Source: Flavobacteriales bacterium UBA2104
GTDB taxonomy: Bacteria; Bacteroidota; Bacteroidia; Flavobacteriales_D; Crocinitomicaceae
Assembly (NCBI GenBank): GCA_002331485.1
Contig: DCYS01000036.1
Coordinates: 63,674 to 127,673 of the forward strand
Length of the DNA: 64,000 nucleotides
Reading direction: 5' to 3'
Part shown: in pieces, positions 34,513 to 43,399 of the stretch
How the letters are laid out: every line of letters starts with the position of its first letter
How positions within the stretch are numbered: position 1 is the stretch's first letter
Made by a program: the position numbers and the translations under genes
The notes under the pieces: generated by a model
Seen by the model: only the letters and a program-made list of their open reading frames with translations
The model's database searches: none
Told to the model about the DNA's origin: nothing

Positions 34513-35532
34513 ATGTTTGGAATTCGGCCTCCATTTAATATCTCCTCGCACTATTCGCCAGAGATACTGGACTTACTTAATGATACTGTTCTGGGATCAA
34601 ATGGAGCTCGTTATCGTCATCGAGGTATTGAAAGTCGGATTAAAAAGTTAGAAAACCCATTGTATCTAAATATTTCCCGAAACGATAAGGTACTGGGAAA
34701 TGTTACTTTTTGTAGACGTCAGAATGATTGGTACGTAAGGTATTTCGCTTTTGACAAAACTTTTCAGTCAGCTTTATCAGCCAAAAAAAAGTCGACATCC
34801 AACAAAGGTATTAAGGGTGAACTCAATAAATTCTTTAAAAATGCTTTAAATGACCAGGACGGTCCTTTCCGGTTCTACGCGTATATCGATCCAAAAAATG
34901 TTCGGTCACTCATGATGAGTGAGCAATTTAACTTCAAGGCCCAGTCCACGATCGTAACACAAACATTTAGCAGGCTGAAACCCAAAAATAGTCGAGACTT
35001 CAAATTGATCTCAGATAAAAAGAAGGTTTTAGAATTACTTGAAAAAAACTTCAAATCCCGATCCTTTTTTCATCCTTATCAAACCTTAAACTCAACGGAC
35101 TTTTGTGCCATTCAAAAAGAGAATGAAATTGTTGCTTTTGCCAAAACACACACAGCAGAATGGGAAATTGAGCAGTTGCCAGGTAAAGGAGGTAAGACTC
35201 TCACGAAGTTAATCCCTTATGTTCCAATTATCGGATCAATGATAAAACCTAAATCTCATAAGTTCACTGTTATAGATTCAGTTTGGGTAAAAGAGGAAAA
35301 CAAGAATTATTTTGAAGAATTATGTGGTGCAATTCTTTTCAAAAACCAACACAAAGTGATTCATTGGTGGGTAGATAATAAAGACCCTTTATGGGTGAAG
35401 CTAAGTGACAAAGTCAATTGGGGGCTTTTGCACAAAGTTAATGGTATACACGAAGTTCAACTTGTTGTACGTTCAAACGAACCAGTTGATAAGAATAAGG
35501 TCGCTTTTGTCTCTGGGTTTGACTTTATTTAG
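34513..35532 (+). CDS. Protein of unknown function, possible tandem GNAT fold
   Basis: 339 residues, no signal peptide, starting 3 bases after the alcohol dehydrogenase stop. Two halves of mixed alpha/beta pattern are visible (about 45-155 and 170-339), each with a hydrophobic strand flanked by basic residues and sequence such as LGNVTFCRRQNDWYVRYFAFD, resembling GNAT acyltransferase-like proteins, but I cannot find a convincing acetyl-CoA loop. The 3' end overlaps the convergent SPOR gene by 4 bases. Function not assigned. Confidence 0.6.
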   Translation: MFGIRPPFNISSHYSPEILDLLNDTVLGSNGARYRHRGIESRIKKLENPLYLNISRNDKVLGNVTFCRRQNDWYVRYFAFDKTFQSALSAKKKSTSNKGIKGELNKFFKNALNDQDGPFRFYAYIDPKNVRSLMMSEQFNFKAQSTIVTQTFSRLKPKNSRDFKLISDKKKVLELLEKNFKSRSFFHPYQTLNSTDFCAIQKENEIVAFAKTHTAEWEIEQLPGKGGKTLTKLIPYVPIIGSMIKPKSHKFTVIDSVWVKEENKNYFEELCGAILFKNQHKVIHWWVDNKDPLWVKLSDKVNWGLLHKVNGIHEVQLVVRSNEPVDKNKVAFVSGFDFI

Positions 35533-36032
35533 TCTTTATCCTCTTTTATTTCAGGGAAATAGATTCGATCCTTGACGATTATAGCTTCCGGAAATTCTTC
35601 TAACAATGTCGCTCTAACCTTCTCAGCATCTAATCTCGTTCGATAATTACCCAAAAGAAGGTTGTAATTTGGAGCTTTGTATTCAATGTAAGTATCCGCA
35701 TTTCCATCCAGTTGAAGCATCTTTGATCGAGCTTCATCAACAGCCTTTCTGTCTTGATCGAAAAATAATTGAACGCGGAATCCGTCCCTTTTCGGACCAA
35801 TTGCCGGTGGAATCTTAGCACCCTTAAATTTTATTAGCTTCTCTATTCTAGGATCCTGAGAGATCTTAACCTCGCCTTTCTGATAGCTTACAGTATCCTT
35901 TTCTGTAATTGCAGATATGATTGTGTCTTTTGTTTCCTCTTCTTTGTTATGTCCTCGTTTCCACCATTCTCCAGATTGACCAAAACTTGAAAACGCAAAC
36001 AAAATGGTTATAAATACTAATAGCTTGTGCAT
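35529..36032 (-). CDS. SPOR domain protein, secreted
   Basis: 167 residues. Signal peptide about 1-19 (ends FSSFGQ), a linker with charged residues, then a SPOR domain at about 84-160 (FRVQLFFDQDRKAVDEAR, YKAPNYNLLLGNYRTRLDAEKV). SPOR domains bind peptidoglycan glycan strands lacking stem peptides, often at division sites. There is no membrane anchor beyond the signal peptide, so it is a soluble periplasmic protein, possibly linking peptidoglycan to an outer-membrane partner. Confidence 0.85.
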   Translation of the reverse strand: MHKLLVFITILFAFSSFGQSGEWWKRGHNKEEETKDTIISAITEKDTVSYQKGEVKISQDPRIEKLIKFKGAKIPPAIGPKRDGFRVQLFFDQDRKAVDEARSKMLQLDGNADTYIEYKAPNYNLLLGNYRTRLDAEKVRATLLEEFPEAIIVKDRIYFPEIKEDKD

Positions 36033-36154
36033 ATCTGCTCTTTTTTACAAAATTACGGAATTTATTGCTTCATAAATTCCAAGATTCATGCCACCTAGTA
36101 CATATATAGTTTTAATGGATACCATAATTATTTTTTATTCAATGTTCAAAAACC

Positions 36155-36162
36155 TATATTTG
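36155..36162 (+). promoter_or_regulatory. -7 promoter element directly before a GTG start
   Basis: TATATTTG matches the Bacteroidota -7 consensus TAnnTTTG completely and ends 5 bases before the GTG at 36168. Transcription would begin at or next to the start codon, predicting a leaderless mRNA. The -33 position holds a T-run instead of TTTG. Confidence 0.4.
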
Positions 36163-36167
36163 GACTC

Positions 36168-36482
36168 GTGATTCGCACAAGGACATATAGTTTGATCTGC
36201 CTTTTAAGTATTTTGTTGTTCTTCAGCAACTCAATTTCTTATTTGGGAGATGTTCTATTCGATACCCTTACCGAGCAATCTATCGAGAAGTCTGATCTTT
36301 TAGAAAATGAAAGTGGAAATGAAGATACTGATTCCCTTGAAGAAGAGGAAGATCACGTACAATATGATGCTCATTGTAATCTAGCAAAAAAAGAAAAAAG
36401 ACTTGTATTTTTCTATTCCTCTTTGCAATGGGAGAACCACTGCCCTAACAAACTTACTGAACCACCAGAAACAGCTGTTTAA
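36168..36482 (+). CDS. Small acidic membrane-anchored or secreted protein of unknown function
   Basis: 104 residues from a GTG start. An N-terminal hydrophobic helix (about 9-25) is followed by a strongly acidic stretch (ENESGNEDTDSLEEEEDHV) and a short tail with two Cys and an aromatic patch (FFYSSLQWENHC). No family recognised. It lies 82 bases upstream of the SulP-carbonic anhydrase gene in the same direction and may be its partner. Plausible as a real gene because of the -7 promoter box in front and the signal-like N-terminus, but a short ORF of this composition needs caution. Confidence 0.5.
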   Translation: MIRTRTYSLICLLSILLFFSNSISYLGDVLFDTLTEQSIEKSDLLENESGNEDTDSLEEEEDHVQYDAHCNLAKKEKRLVFFYSSLQWENHCPNKLTEPPETAV

Positions 36483-36564
36483 TCTTTTAAAGGACGTAAA
36501 AGACGTCTTTACTATTTTATCTTTTATTTCGAGCAATCAACAGCTCAAAACAGCTTTTATCTAT

Positions 36565-38838
36565 ATGCAAAATTCTTTCATAAAAAATCTAAAATTCGAT
36601 ATCCCTGCCGGACTCGTTGTCTTTCTAGTAGCTCTTCCGCTTTGTCTTGGAATCGCTTTAGCTTCTGGAGCTCCAATGTTTGCCGGTATAATTGCCGGTA
36701 TAATTGGTGGTGTGGTTGTTGGGTCAATAAGCGGCTCACCTCTTGGGGTTTCAGGTCCAGCAGCAGGACTCGCGGTTATAGTCGCTGATAGCATAAAACA
36801 ACTGGGAACAAACGCTTCGGGTGAATTTGACATGATGGCTGGTTTTCAGGCGTTCCTTGTTGCAGGAGTGATCGCTGGTGTCATTCAGATCATATTGGGT
36901 GCTGTACGAGCAGGTATAATTGGATATTATTTTCCTACATCCGTGATTCAAGGAATGCTTGCCGGGATAGGAATTACGCTTATTCTCAAACAGATCCCAC
37001 ATGCGCTAGGATGGGATAAAAACCCAGAAGGTGAATGGGAGTTTTTCCAAACTGATGGACACAATTCATTTTCTGAAATTGGTTATGCCTTTGAAAACTT
37101 CACAATGGGTGCTGTATTAGTAACGCTGATCGCATTGGGAATTCTGATCCTTTTTCAGCAGCCGTTCATGAAGAAAAACAAGGTGCTTAGCCTAATTCCG
37201 GGTCCTTTGATCGCTGTAATCTCCGGTATAGTCATTAACGAAATACTGAAAAGCTACTTCCCAGAATTCGCTCTTGTAAACGAGACTGAGGTTGTTAACG
37301 GTGAAGTTCTCGAAAACAATCATATGGTGAATATAAAAGCTGCAGATAGTGAAAAGCCCTATTATGGTTTACTTACTTTTCCAGACTGGAGCATTTTGAA
37401 AAATCCGAGCATCTATGTCATTGGTTTTACAATGGCTATCGTGGCAAGTTTAGAAACCTTATTGTGCGTTGAGGCTACCGATAAATTGGACCCTCAAAAA
37501 AGAATAACTCCAACGAATCGTGAGTTATTTGCTCAAGGAACTGGAAATGTTATTTCTTCACTTATTGGAGGGTTGCCGGTTACACAGGTAATTGTGCGAA
37601 GCTCAGCAAACATTGATTCTGGAGGAAAAACCAAGGTTTCGGCAATTTCGCACGGATTTTTCTTAGCAACTTTTGTAATACTTCTCCCCTGGTTATTGAA
37701 TTTGATACCATTATCATGTCTAGCTGCGATTTTATTGCTCGTTGGATATAAACTGGCCAATATTAAACTCTTTAAAAAGATGTATCACAACGGATGGAGT
37801 CAGTTCATACCTTTTGTTGTAACAATATTGGTGATCGTATTTGCGAACCTACTTTGGGGAATAGTTGCAGGACTGATCGTTTCAATATTCTTTATTTTAA
37901 AACAGAGTTATCAAAACGCTTTATACTCTAAATTCATCGCTAAGCAAGAAGGAGTTCGTAATACAACGATCATTAAATTAGGTGAAGTTGTTTCGTTCTT
38001 TAACAAAGGTAACTTACATAAAAAATTAAGCGAAATCCCTGAAAACGCGGATGTTGTCATTGATGGGAGAGCAAACAAGCATCTGGACTATGATATATTC
38101 GATCTTTTCTCTGACTTTGCCGAGGGAGCAAAAAATAAGAATATGAACCTTCAGTTTGTTGGTTTTGATACTCAACGATCCGAAAAACTGAATAACTTTG
38201 CAAATGAAATAGTACAACTTATGAATACTCAAACAAAGGAAACACAGCGCAAGCTTACCCCAGAAAAGGCCCAACGTTTACTGATCGAGGGTAATGAACG
38301 TTTCATGAAAGATGAAATGACTCAAAGAGATCTTCTGGAACAGATGAGACAGACAACAGATGGCCAGTTTCCCCATTCTGTTATTTTGAGTTGTATTGAT
38401 TCCAGAACCTCTTCAGAGCTAATTTTCGATCAGGGAATTGGAGATATTTTCAACGCACGTGTGGCAGGGAATGTGATCAATGATGATGTACTTGGTTCAA
38501 TTGAATATTCATGTAAAGTAGCTGGTTCTAAACTGGTCGTTGTACTTGGACATTCAAGTTGTGGTGCAGTTACATCTGCTTGTAAACATGTTGAGCTAGG
38601 AAATATTACTACTTTATTGAAGAAGATCCAACCAGCGATTGATGTCGTTGCTCCAAAAGTTGATGATATTACTGCTCCTGAATCTGTTCAAATGGTAGCT
38701 GATGAAAATGTTAAGCACGCAATAGAGGAAATAAGAAATAAGAGTGATATTCTTGCCCAGATGGAAAAAGAAGGAGAGATCAAGATCGTAGGTGGAATGT
38801 ATAATATAGAAACTGGAAAGGTTACTTTCTTCGAGTAG
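36565..38838 (+). CDS. SulP (SLC26) anion transporter fused to a beta-carbonic anhydrase
   Basis: 757 residues from the ATG at 36565, giving the usual SulP start NLKFDIPAGLVVFLVALPLCLGIAL; an open frame reaching back to 36403 overlaps another gene and is not needed. SulP membrane domain about 1-450, then a STAS-like region (to about 540). A beta-carbonic anhydrase lies at about 560-757 with zinc ligands C610, H663 and C666 and the D612-R614 dyad (CIDSR ... GHSSCGA). Probable bicarbonate or sulfate uptake coupled to CO2/bicarbonate interconversion at the membrane. Such fusions are known in marine bacteria; the transported ion here is not proven. Confidence 0.9.
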   Translation: MQNSFIKNLKFDIPAGLVVFLVALPLCLGIALASGAPMFAGIIAGIIGGVVVGSISGSPLGVSGPAAGLAVIVADSIKQLGTNASGEFDMMAGFQAFLVAGVIAGVIQIILGAVRAGIIGYYFPTSVIQGMLAGIGITLILKQIPHALGWDKNPEGEWEFFQTDGHNSFSEIGYAFENFTMGAVLVTLIALGILILFQQPFMKKNKVLSLIPGPLIAVISGIVINEILKSYFPEFALVNETEVVNGEVLENNHMVNIKAADSEKPYYGLLTFPDWSILKNPSIYVIGFTMAIVASLETLLCVEATDKLDPQKRITPTNRELFAQGTGNVISSLIGGLPVTQVIVRSSANIDSGGKTKVSAISHGFFLATFVILLPWLLNLIPLSCLAAILLLVGYKLANIKLFKKMYHNGWSQFIPFVVTILVIVFANLLWGIVAGLIVSIFFILKQSYQNALYSKFIAKQEGVRNTTIIKLGEVVSFFNKGNLHKKLSEIPENADVVIDGRANKHLDYDIFDLFSDFAEGAKNKNMNLQFVGFDTQRSEKLNNFANEIVQLMNTQTKETQRKLTPEKAQRLLIEGNERFMKDEMTQRDLLEQMRQTTDGQFPHSVILSCIDSRTSSELIFDQGIGDIFNARVAGNVINDDVLGSIEYSCKVAGSKLVVVLGHSSCGAVTSACKHVELGNITTLLKKIQPAIDVVAPKVDDITAPESVQMVADENVKHAIEEIRNKSDILAQMEKEGEIKIVGGMYNIETGKVTFFE

Positions 38839-38861
38839 TACCTCTTATGAAAATCAAAAAT

Positions 38862-38895
38862 AAAAGCGACCTCAAATGAGTCGCTTTTTTCTTTT
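38862..38895. terminator. Bidirectional rho-independent terminator
   Basis: AAAAGCGAC (38862-38870), a 9-base loop, then GTCGCTTTT (38880-38888) with a T-rich tail. On the minus strand the same stem is followed by T-rich sequence, so it can end both the SulP-carbonic anhydrase gene and the convergent small membrane protein gene. Confidence 0.85.
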
Positions 38896-38911
38896 TATTG
38901 ATATCGTTTTT

Positions 38912-39151
38912 TTAGCCTTCCGCCTTATGAGCATTCTCTCTTAGGTATTTGATCAAATAAAAACCATTTACAAAAACGATCGCCACATTAGTGATAATGA
39001 TCGGCCATGAACTGATCAAAATACCATAAGCGATAAAAAACGAACACCCAATAATATTAACTGTACGCAGCGTTCCGATTTTCTTCATTACAAATGAAAG
39101 CAGCACAAATAAGGAGGCTGCGTAGCCTATAAACTCAATGTAGGTTGGCAT
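38912..39151 (-). CDS. Small three-helix membrane protein (SemiSWEET/YgjV-like)
   Basis: 79 residues with three hydrophobic segments (about 5-21, 31-48, 52-70) and a basic C-terminus (KYLRENAHKAEG). The first helix with the E-F-I-G-Y-A-A pattern and the short loop KKIGTLRTVNIIGC resemble SemiSWEET/PQ-loop or YgjV-type proteins, which fold as a three-helix bundle. If SemiSWEET, it would be a sugar or small solute facilitator as a dimer; the assignment is tentative. It begins 11 bases after the aspS stop in the same direction. Confidence 0.55.
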   Translation of the reverse strand: MPTYIEFIGYAASLFVLLSFVMKKIGTLRTVNIIGCSFFIAYGILISSWPIIITNVAIVFVNGFYLIKYLRENAHKAEG

Positions 39152-39162
39152 AATAATGTTTT

Positions 39163-40923
39163 TTAGTTTTCTTCCTGAAGATCAAGGTCTAAACCGAGCT
39201 CCTTTAATTGTTCCTGGTCAATCGTTGCTGGAGCGTCGATCATGATATCTCTACCCGCATTGTTTTTCGGGAAAGCGATATAATCACGGATAGAATCTGA
39301 ACCTCCCATCGTTGCAACTAAACGATCCAAACCGAATGCTATTCCTCCATGCGGTGGAGCACCGAATTCGAATGCATTCATTAAGAATCCAAACTGCTTT
39401 TGTGCTTCTTCATCAGAGAAACCAAGGTGCTTAAACATCAGTGCTTGAAGATCTCTGTCATGGATACGAATCGAACCCCCACCTAATTCTACTCCATTCA
39501 TTGCCAGATCATAGGCATTTGCTCTTACCCTACCTGGATCAGTATCTAGCAATTCTATGTCTTCTTGTTTCGGAGATGTAAACGGGTGATGCATTGCATG
39601 ATAACGTTCTGTCTCATCATCCCATTCCAATAGTGGAAAATCCACCACCCACAATGGCTTAAATTCATTCGGGTTACGTAAGCCAAGTTCATTACCCATA
39701 TGTAATCTTAGTTCGTTCATTTGCTTACGTGTCTTGTCTGCTTCTCCACTTAAGACAAGCAATAAGTCACCAGGTTTTGCACCCAAGTGATCGGCCCATT
39801 CTTTTAAATCTTCCTGACTGTAAAATTTATCTACAGAGCTTTTGAATGAACCATCTTCATTATACTTAACATAAACGAGTCCCTTCGCACCTACTTGAGG
39901 TCGTTGTACCCATTTTGTCAATTTATCTAATTGTTTTCTGGAATATACCGCACAGTCTTCTGCTACAATTCCTACTACTAATTCAGCTTCATCAAATATT
40001 TTGAAGCCTTTATTCTTAGCGACTTCGTTCAGATTATTGAACTTCATACCAAAACGAATATCTGGCTTATCTGAACCGTATGTTTCCATTGCCTCAGCGA
40101 AAGTCATTCTCGGAAAGTCTCCTTCAAACTCAATTCCACGGCAAGCTTTAAACAAGTGCTTCACTAAACCTTCAAATGTGTTCAAAACATCTTCTTGCTC
40201 GACAAAAGACATCTCGCAGTCCACCTGAGTAAACTCTGGCTGGCGATCTGCTCTTAGATCTTCATCACGGAAACATTTCACAATTTGATAGTAGCGATCA
40301 ATTCCTGAAACCATCAATAACTGTTTGAATGTCTGTGGTGACTGAGGTAAGGCATAAAATTCACCTTGATTCATTCGGCTCGGAACCACAAAATCACGTG
40401 CTCCTTCTGGAGTTGATTTGATCAAATATGGCGTTTCAACATCCATGAAATCTTCTCCATCAAGATACTTCCTAGTTTCAAGTGCAACTTTATTTCTTAA
40501 TCTTAGTTTCTCTTGAATTACAGTTCTTCGAATATCCAGGTAGCGATGCTTCATTCTTAACTCATCTCCTCCATCTGTCTCCTCCTCGATCGTAAACGGT
40601 GGTGTTTTCGCCGCATTCAATACCTTGAGTTCATTTACTTTGATCTCAACTTCACCTGTTGGAATATTCTTATTCTTACTTGAGCGTTCGATCACTTCGC
40701 CATTGATCTGTACAACGAACTCTCTACCTAGTTTACGTGCAGCCTGATTTAGATCGTCGTTATCTTCTGTATTAAAAGCAAGTTGCGTGATTCCATAGCG
40801 ATCGCGAAGATCGACAAAAGTCATTCCTCCCATTTCTCTCGTTCGCTGAACCCATCCCGCCAACGTTACAGTGTTTCCGACATGTTCAATTCTTAATTCT
40901 CCACAGGTGTGTGATCTATACAT
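39163..40923 (-). CDS. aspS: Aspartate--tRNA ligase
   Basis: 586 residues from the ATG at 40923 (MYRSHTCGEL, the standard AspS start); an in-frame extension to 40947 is unlikely. The N-terminal OB-fold anticodon-binding domain is followed by class II catalytic motifs: DVETPYLIKSTPEGARDF (motif 1), CFRDEDLRADRQPEFTQVDCEMSF (motif 2) and GIAFGLDRLVATM (motif 3). A GAD insertion domain (about 285-420) marks the bacterial form. Charges tRNA-Asp in the cytosol. It is divergent from dusB, with about 150 bases between. Confidence 0.97.
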   Translation of the reverse strand: MYRSHTCGELRIEHVGNTVTLAGWVQRTREMGGMTFVDLRDRYGITQLAFNTEDNDDLNQAARKLGREFVVQINGEVIERSSKNKNIPTGEVEIKVNELKVLNAAKTPPFTIEEETDGGDELRMKHRYLDIRRTVIQEKLRLRNKVALETRKYLDGEDFMDVETPYLIKSTPEGARDFVVPSRMNQGEFYALPQSPQTFKQLLMVSGIDRYYQIVKCFRDEDLRADRQPEFTQVDCEMSFVEQEDVLNTFEGLVKHLFKACRGIEFEGDFPRMTFAEAMETYGSDKPDIRFGMKFNNLNEVAKNKGFKIFDEAELVVGIVAEDCAVYSRKQLDKLTKWVQRPQVGAKGLVYVKYNEDGSFKSSVDKFYSQEDLKEWADHLGAKPGDLLLVLSGEADKTRKQMNELRLHMGNELGLRNPNEFKPLWVVDFPLLEWDDETERYHAMHHPFTSPKQEDIELLDTDPGRVRANAYDLAMNGVELGGGSIRIHDRDLQALMFKHLGFSDEEAQKQFGFLMNAFEFGAPPHGGIAFGLDRLVATMGGSDSIRDYIAFPKNNAGRDIMIDAPATIDQEQLKELGLDLDLQEEN

Positions 40924-41026
40924 AGCACTCAAATATTTGAACTGCAAAAATAGAAAGATTTCATCGAACCTGTAAGTATAAAAGCTACATTGTTACGGCA
41001 ACTGAAGTCAAGAAGGCGTTTTCTAT

Positions 41027-41057
41027 TTTGTTTTTTCTGTACTTCCACGTACTTTTG
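41027..41057 (+). promoter_or_regulatory. Promoter of dusB, Bacteroidota type
   Basis: TTTG (41027-41030), a 19-base spacer, then TACTTTTG (41050-41057), matching the -33/-7 consensus in every fixed position. The predicted start gives a leader of about 12-15 bases before the ATG at 41077. Confidence 0.75.
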
Positions 41058-41076
41058 TACCCACTTTAAACAAGGA

Positions 41077-42072
41077 ATGGCAAAGATTCGCGACATAGAA
41101 CTTGGTGATTTTCCACTTTTACTCGCTCCAATGGAGGATGTGAGCGACCCGCCATTTCGTGCTTTGTGCAAAGAGAATGGGGCAGACCTCATGTATACTG
41201 AGTTTATTTCATCGGAAGGGTTGATCAGAGATGCAGTAAAAAGCGTTCAAAAGCTTGATATCTTTGAGTATGAACGTCCAGTGGGAATTCAGATCTTCGG
41301 AAGTGACATCGAAAGTATGAAACGAGCTACTGAGATCACCGAGAAAACGAATCCGGATATCATCGATATTAATTATGGTTGTCCTGTAAAGAAAGTAGCT
41401 TGTAAAGGAGCAGGAGCAGGAATATTACAGGATATTCCAAAGATGGTCAGTATGACCAAAGAGATCGTTAAAAGCACGAATCTACCAGTCACGGTTAAAA
41501 CTCGCTTAGGCTGGGATGATAACACCAAATACATTGTTGAAGTAGCAGAACGATTACAAGATGTAGGTATTGAAGCGATCTCGATCCATGGACGTACACG
41601 TAAACAAATGTATAAAGGCGAGGCAGATTGGTCGTTGATTGCCGAAGTCAAGAATAATCCAAGAATGCGTATTCCTGTTTTCGGTAATGGAGACATTGAT
41701 TCACCTGAGAAAGCAGTAGAATACAAAGACAAATATGGTGTAGATGGATTGATGATCGGTCGTGCGAGCATTGGATATCCCTGGATCTTTAACGAGATAA
41801 AGCATTACCAGAAGACCGGGAAGCACCTCCCTAAACCAACGTTGAAACAGCGTGTTGAAGTAACCAAGCGCCACTTAGAAATGAGTATAAAGTGGAAAGG
41901 CGAAAAGCTCGCTATTGTTGAAATGAAGCGTCATTACACAAATTACTTCAAAGGAATTCCTCATTTTAAACCCTACCGAACAAAGCTAGTAACTACTTTT
42001 GATCTGAACGAGATCTTTGACACACTTGATGAAGTGGAAGAACGATTTGGTGAAACGGAATTCTTGGTTTAA
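41077..42072 (+). CDS. dusB: tRNA-dihydrouridine synthase
   Basis: 332 residues from the ATG at 41077; an upstream in-frame ATG at 40990 lies before the promoter and gives a Cys/Phe-rich nonsense leader. FMN TIM-barrel with LLAPMEDVSDPPFRALC at the N-terminus, the Dus signature INYGCPVKKVACKGAGAG holding the catalytic Cys, KTRLGW, SIHGRTRKQMYKGEADW and FGNGDI. Reduces specific uridines in tRNA D-loops using NADPH. C-terminal helical tRNA-binding domain about 240-332. DusB is the usual Dus of Bacteroidota; specificity inferred. Confidence 0.93.
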   Translation: MAKIRDIELGDFPLLLAPMEDVSDPPFRALCKENGADLMYTEFISSEGLIRDAVKSVQKLDIFEYERPVGIQIFGSDIESMKRATEITEKTNPDIIDINYGCPVKKVACKGAGAGILQDIPKMVSMTKEIVKSTNLPVTVKTRLGWDDNTKYIVEVAERLQDVGIEAISIHGRTRKQMYKGEADWSLIAEVKNNPRMRIPVFGNGDIDSPEKAVEYKDKYGVDGLMIGRASIGYPWIFNEIKHYQKTGKHLPKPTLKQRVEVTKRHLEMSIKWKGEKLAIVEMKRHYTNYFKGIPHFKPYRTKLVTTFDLNEIFDTLDEVEERFGETEFLV

Positions 42073-42128
42073 ACGGTCGTTCTAAAAACTTTGGCAGATT
42101 TTTTGTATCTTCTTATGTGAATTTAAAA

Positions 42129-42923
42129 ATGAACGCCATGAAGAAATTGATCACAATACTTACTGTCGCGGGCTTGATCGTAGGAATGACAAGTTCAACA
42201 AAGATCTATTACCCTACAGTAAAATCGAAAAGTTTTAAAAGTGGTGAGAAGCTTCGTTACCGTATTACTTATGGAATTATGGATGCGGGTGAGGCTGTGC
42301 TTACAGTTAATGAAACATCTGAAAAAGGTGCAAGTGGTCGTCCTTTATACCATGTTAAAGGGGAAGGGAAAACACTTGGTGCATTCAGTCTGTTTTTCAA
42401 AGTAGAAGATATTTACGAGTCTTATATTGATAAATCTGGTGTGTTTCCTTGGAGATTTGTTCGAGATGTAAATGAAGGTGGATATGAGATCAATCAAGAA
42501 TATAAATTCCGTCAGGATAAGCAAAAAGTAATTGACGATAAAGGAAAAGAATATAAAGTTCCAATGGGTATACAGGATATGATCTCCTCGTTTTACTATG
42601 CAAGAACTTTGGATTTTAAAAACATGAAAGTTGGTGATGTTACTACTTTTAAATGTTTTATGGACGAAGAGATCTGGCCATTAAAAGTAAAGTATATTGG
42701 AACTGAAGAGATCAAGATCAGAAAAGGAACTTTTGAATGTTTGAAATTCCAGCCTGTTGTTCAAGAAGGTCGTTACTTTGAAAACGATGATGATGTTGAA
42801 TTTTGGGTAACGAATGATGCGAACAGGATTCCAGTTCTAGTGAAAGCTAAAATTCCTGTAGGTACCGTTAAAATGCACCTAGTTGAATGGGAAGGTTTAG
42901 TAGGTAACCTGGCAAAAAAATAA
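42129..42923 (+). CDS. DUF3108 domain protein, secreted
   Basis: 264 residues from the ATG at 42129. The frame also has a GTG at 42117 and an ATG at 42138, and the last gives the tidiest signal peptide, ending GLIVGMTSS. The mature part begins SFKSGEKLRYRITYGIMDAGEAVLTVNE, the DUF3108 hallmark, and continues as a single beta-rich domain. DUF3108 proteins are periplasmic or outer-membrane associated with unproven function; a role in envelope biogenesis is often suggested. A terminator hairpin follows at 42950. Confidence 0.85.
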   Translation: MNAMKKLITILTVAGLIVGMTSSTKIYYPTVKSKSFKSGEKLRYRITYGIMDAGEAVLTVNETSEKGASGRPLYHVKGEGKTLGAFSLFFKVEDIYESYIDKSGVFPWRFVRDVNEGGYEINQEYKFRQDKQKVIDDKGKEYKVPMGIQDMISSFYYARTLDFKNMKVGDVTTFKCFMDEEIWPLKVKYIGTEEIKIRKGTFECLKFQPVVQEGRYFENDDDVEFWVTNDANRIPVLVKAKIPVGTVKMHLVEWEGLVGNLAKK

Positions 42924-42949
42924 AATTGTTTTTGAACATTGAACCCCGA

Positions 42950-42978
42950 AGCACGCAGAACATCTTGCGTGCTTTTTC
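42950..42978 (+). terminator. Rho-independent terminator after the DUF3108 gene
   Basis: AGCACGCA (42950-42957), an 8-base loop, TGCGTGCT (42966-42973), then a run of T. Perfect 8-base stem 26 bases past the stop. Confidence 0.85.
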
Positions 42979-43069
42979 TATTGCTAAGGGATGATCTCGA
43001 TACTTTTCTCTTTTCAATCGAAAAACTCGATCACCCCTTTTCAAAACACAGTTTTTATAGTTCTTTCAT

Positions 43070-43077
43070 TAACTTTG
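43070..43077 (+). promoter_or_regulatory. -7 promoter element directly before the DUF4286-rsmA operon
   Basis: TAACTTTG fits TAnnTTTG exactly and ends 4 bases before the ATG at 43082, so the transcript is predicted to start at or very near the start codon. The -33 region is a T-rich TTTTT rather than TTTG. Confidence 0.45.
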
Positions 43078-43081
43078 TAAC

Positions 43082-43399
43082 ATGGTAGTTTACAATGTAA
43101 CAGTAAGTATTGATGAAAATGTGGCCGACGAATGGCTAAAATGGATGCGAGAAACACATATTCCTGATGTAATGAACACTGGTCATTTCAAGGAAAGTCG
43201 ATTATGCAGGGTTCATGGGGAAGAACAAGGTGGAGTAACTTATGCAATTACTTATCTTTCTTATTCTGAGCAGGATCTTAATACCTATCAAGAAAAACAC
43301 GCTCCTCAGTTACAAGCTGAGCATACGGAGAAATTTCAGGGAAAATTTGCAGCTTTTAGGACCTTACTATCAGTAATTGATGAATTCAAGAGTGAATGA
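43082..43399 (+). CDS. DUF4286 family protein
   Basis: 105 residues, cytosolic. The start VVYNVTVSIDENVADEWLKWMRETHIPDVM is the DUF4286 pattern, a ferredoxin-like alpha/beta fold found almost only in Bacteroidota; biochemical role unknown. Its stop codon overlaps the rsmA ATG (ATGA), and this gene order recurs in the phylum, suggesting a link to ribosome maturation or simply shared expression. Confidence 0.85.
   Translation: MVVYNVTVSIDENVADEWLKWMRETHIPDVMNTGHFKESRLCRVHGEEQGGVTYAITYLSYSEQDLNTYQEKHAPQLQAEHTEKFQGKFAAFRTLLSVIDEFKSE

Noticed and set aside
36403..36564. Extended N-terminus for the SulP-carbonic anhydrase protein
   Set aside because: The upstream frame overlaps the small acidic ORF and lacks any SulP similarity; ATG 36565 gives the normal family start.
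40990..41076. Extended N-terminus for DusB
   Set aside because: It would start before the -33/-7 promoter at 41027-41057 and encodes a Cys/Phe-rich stretch unlike any Dus protein.
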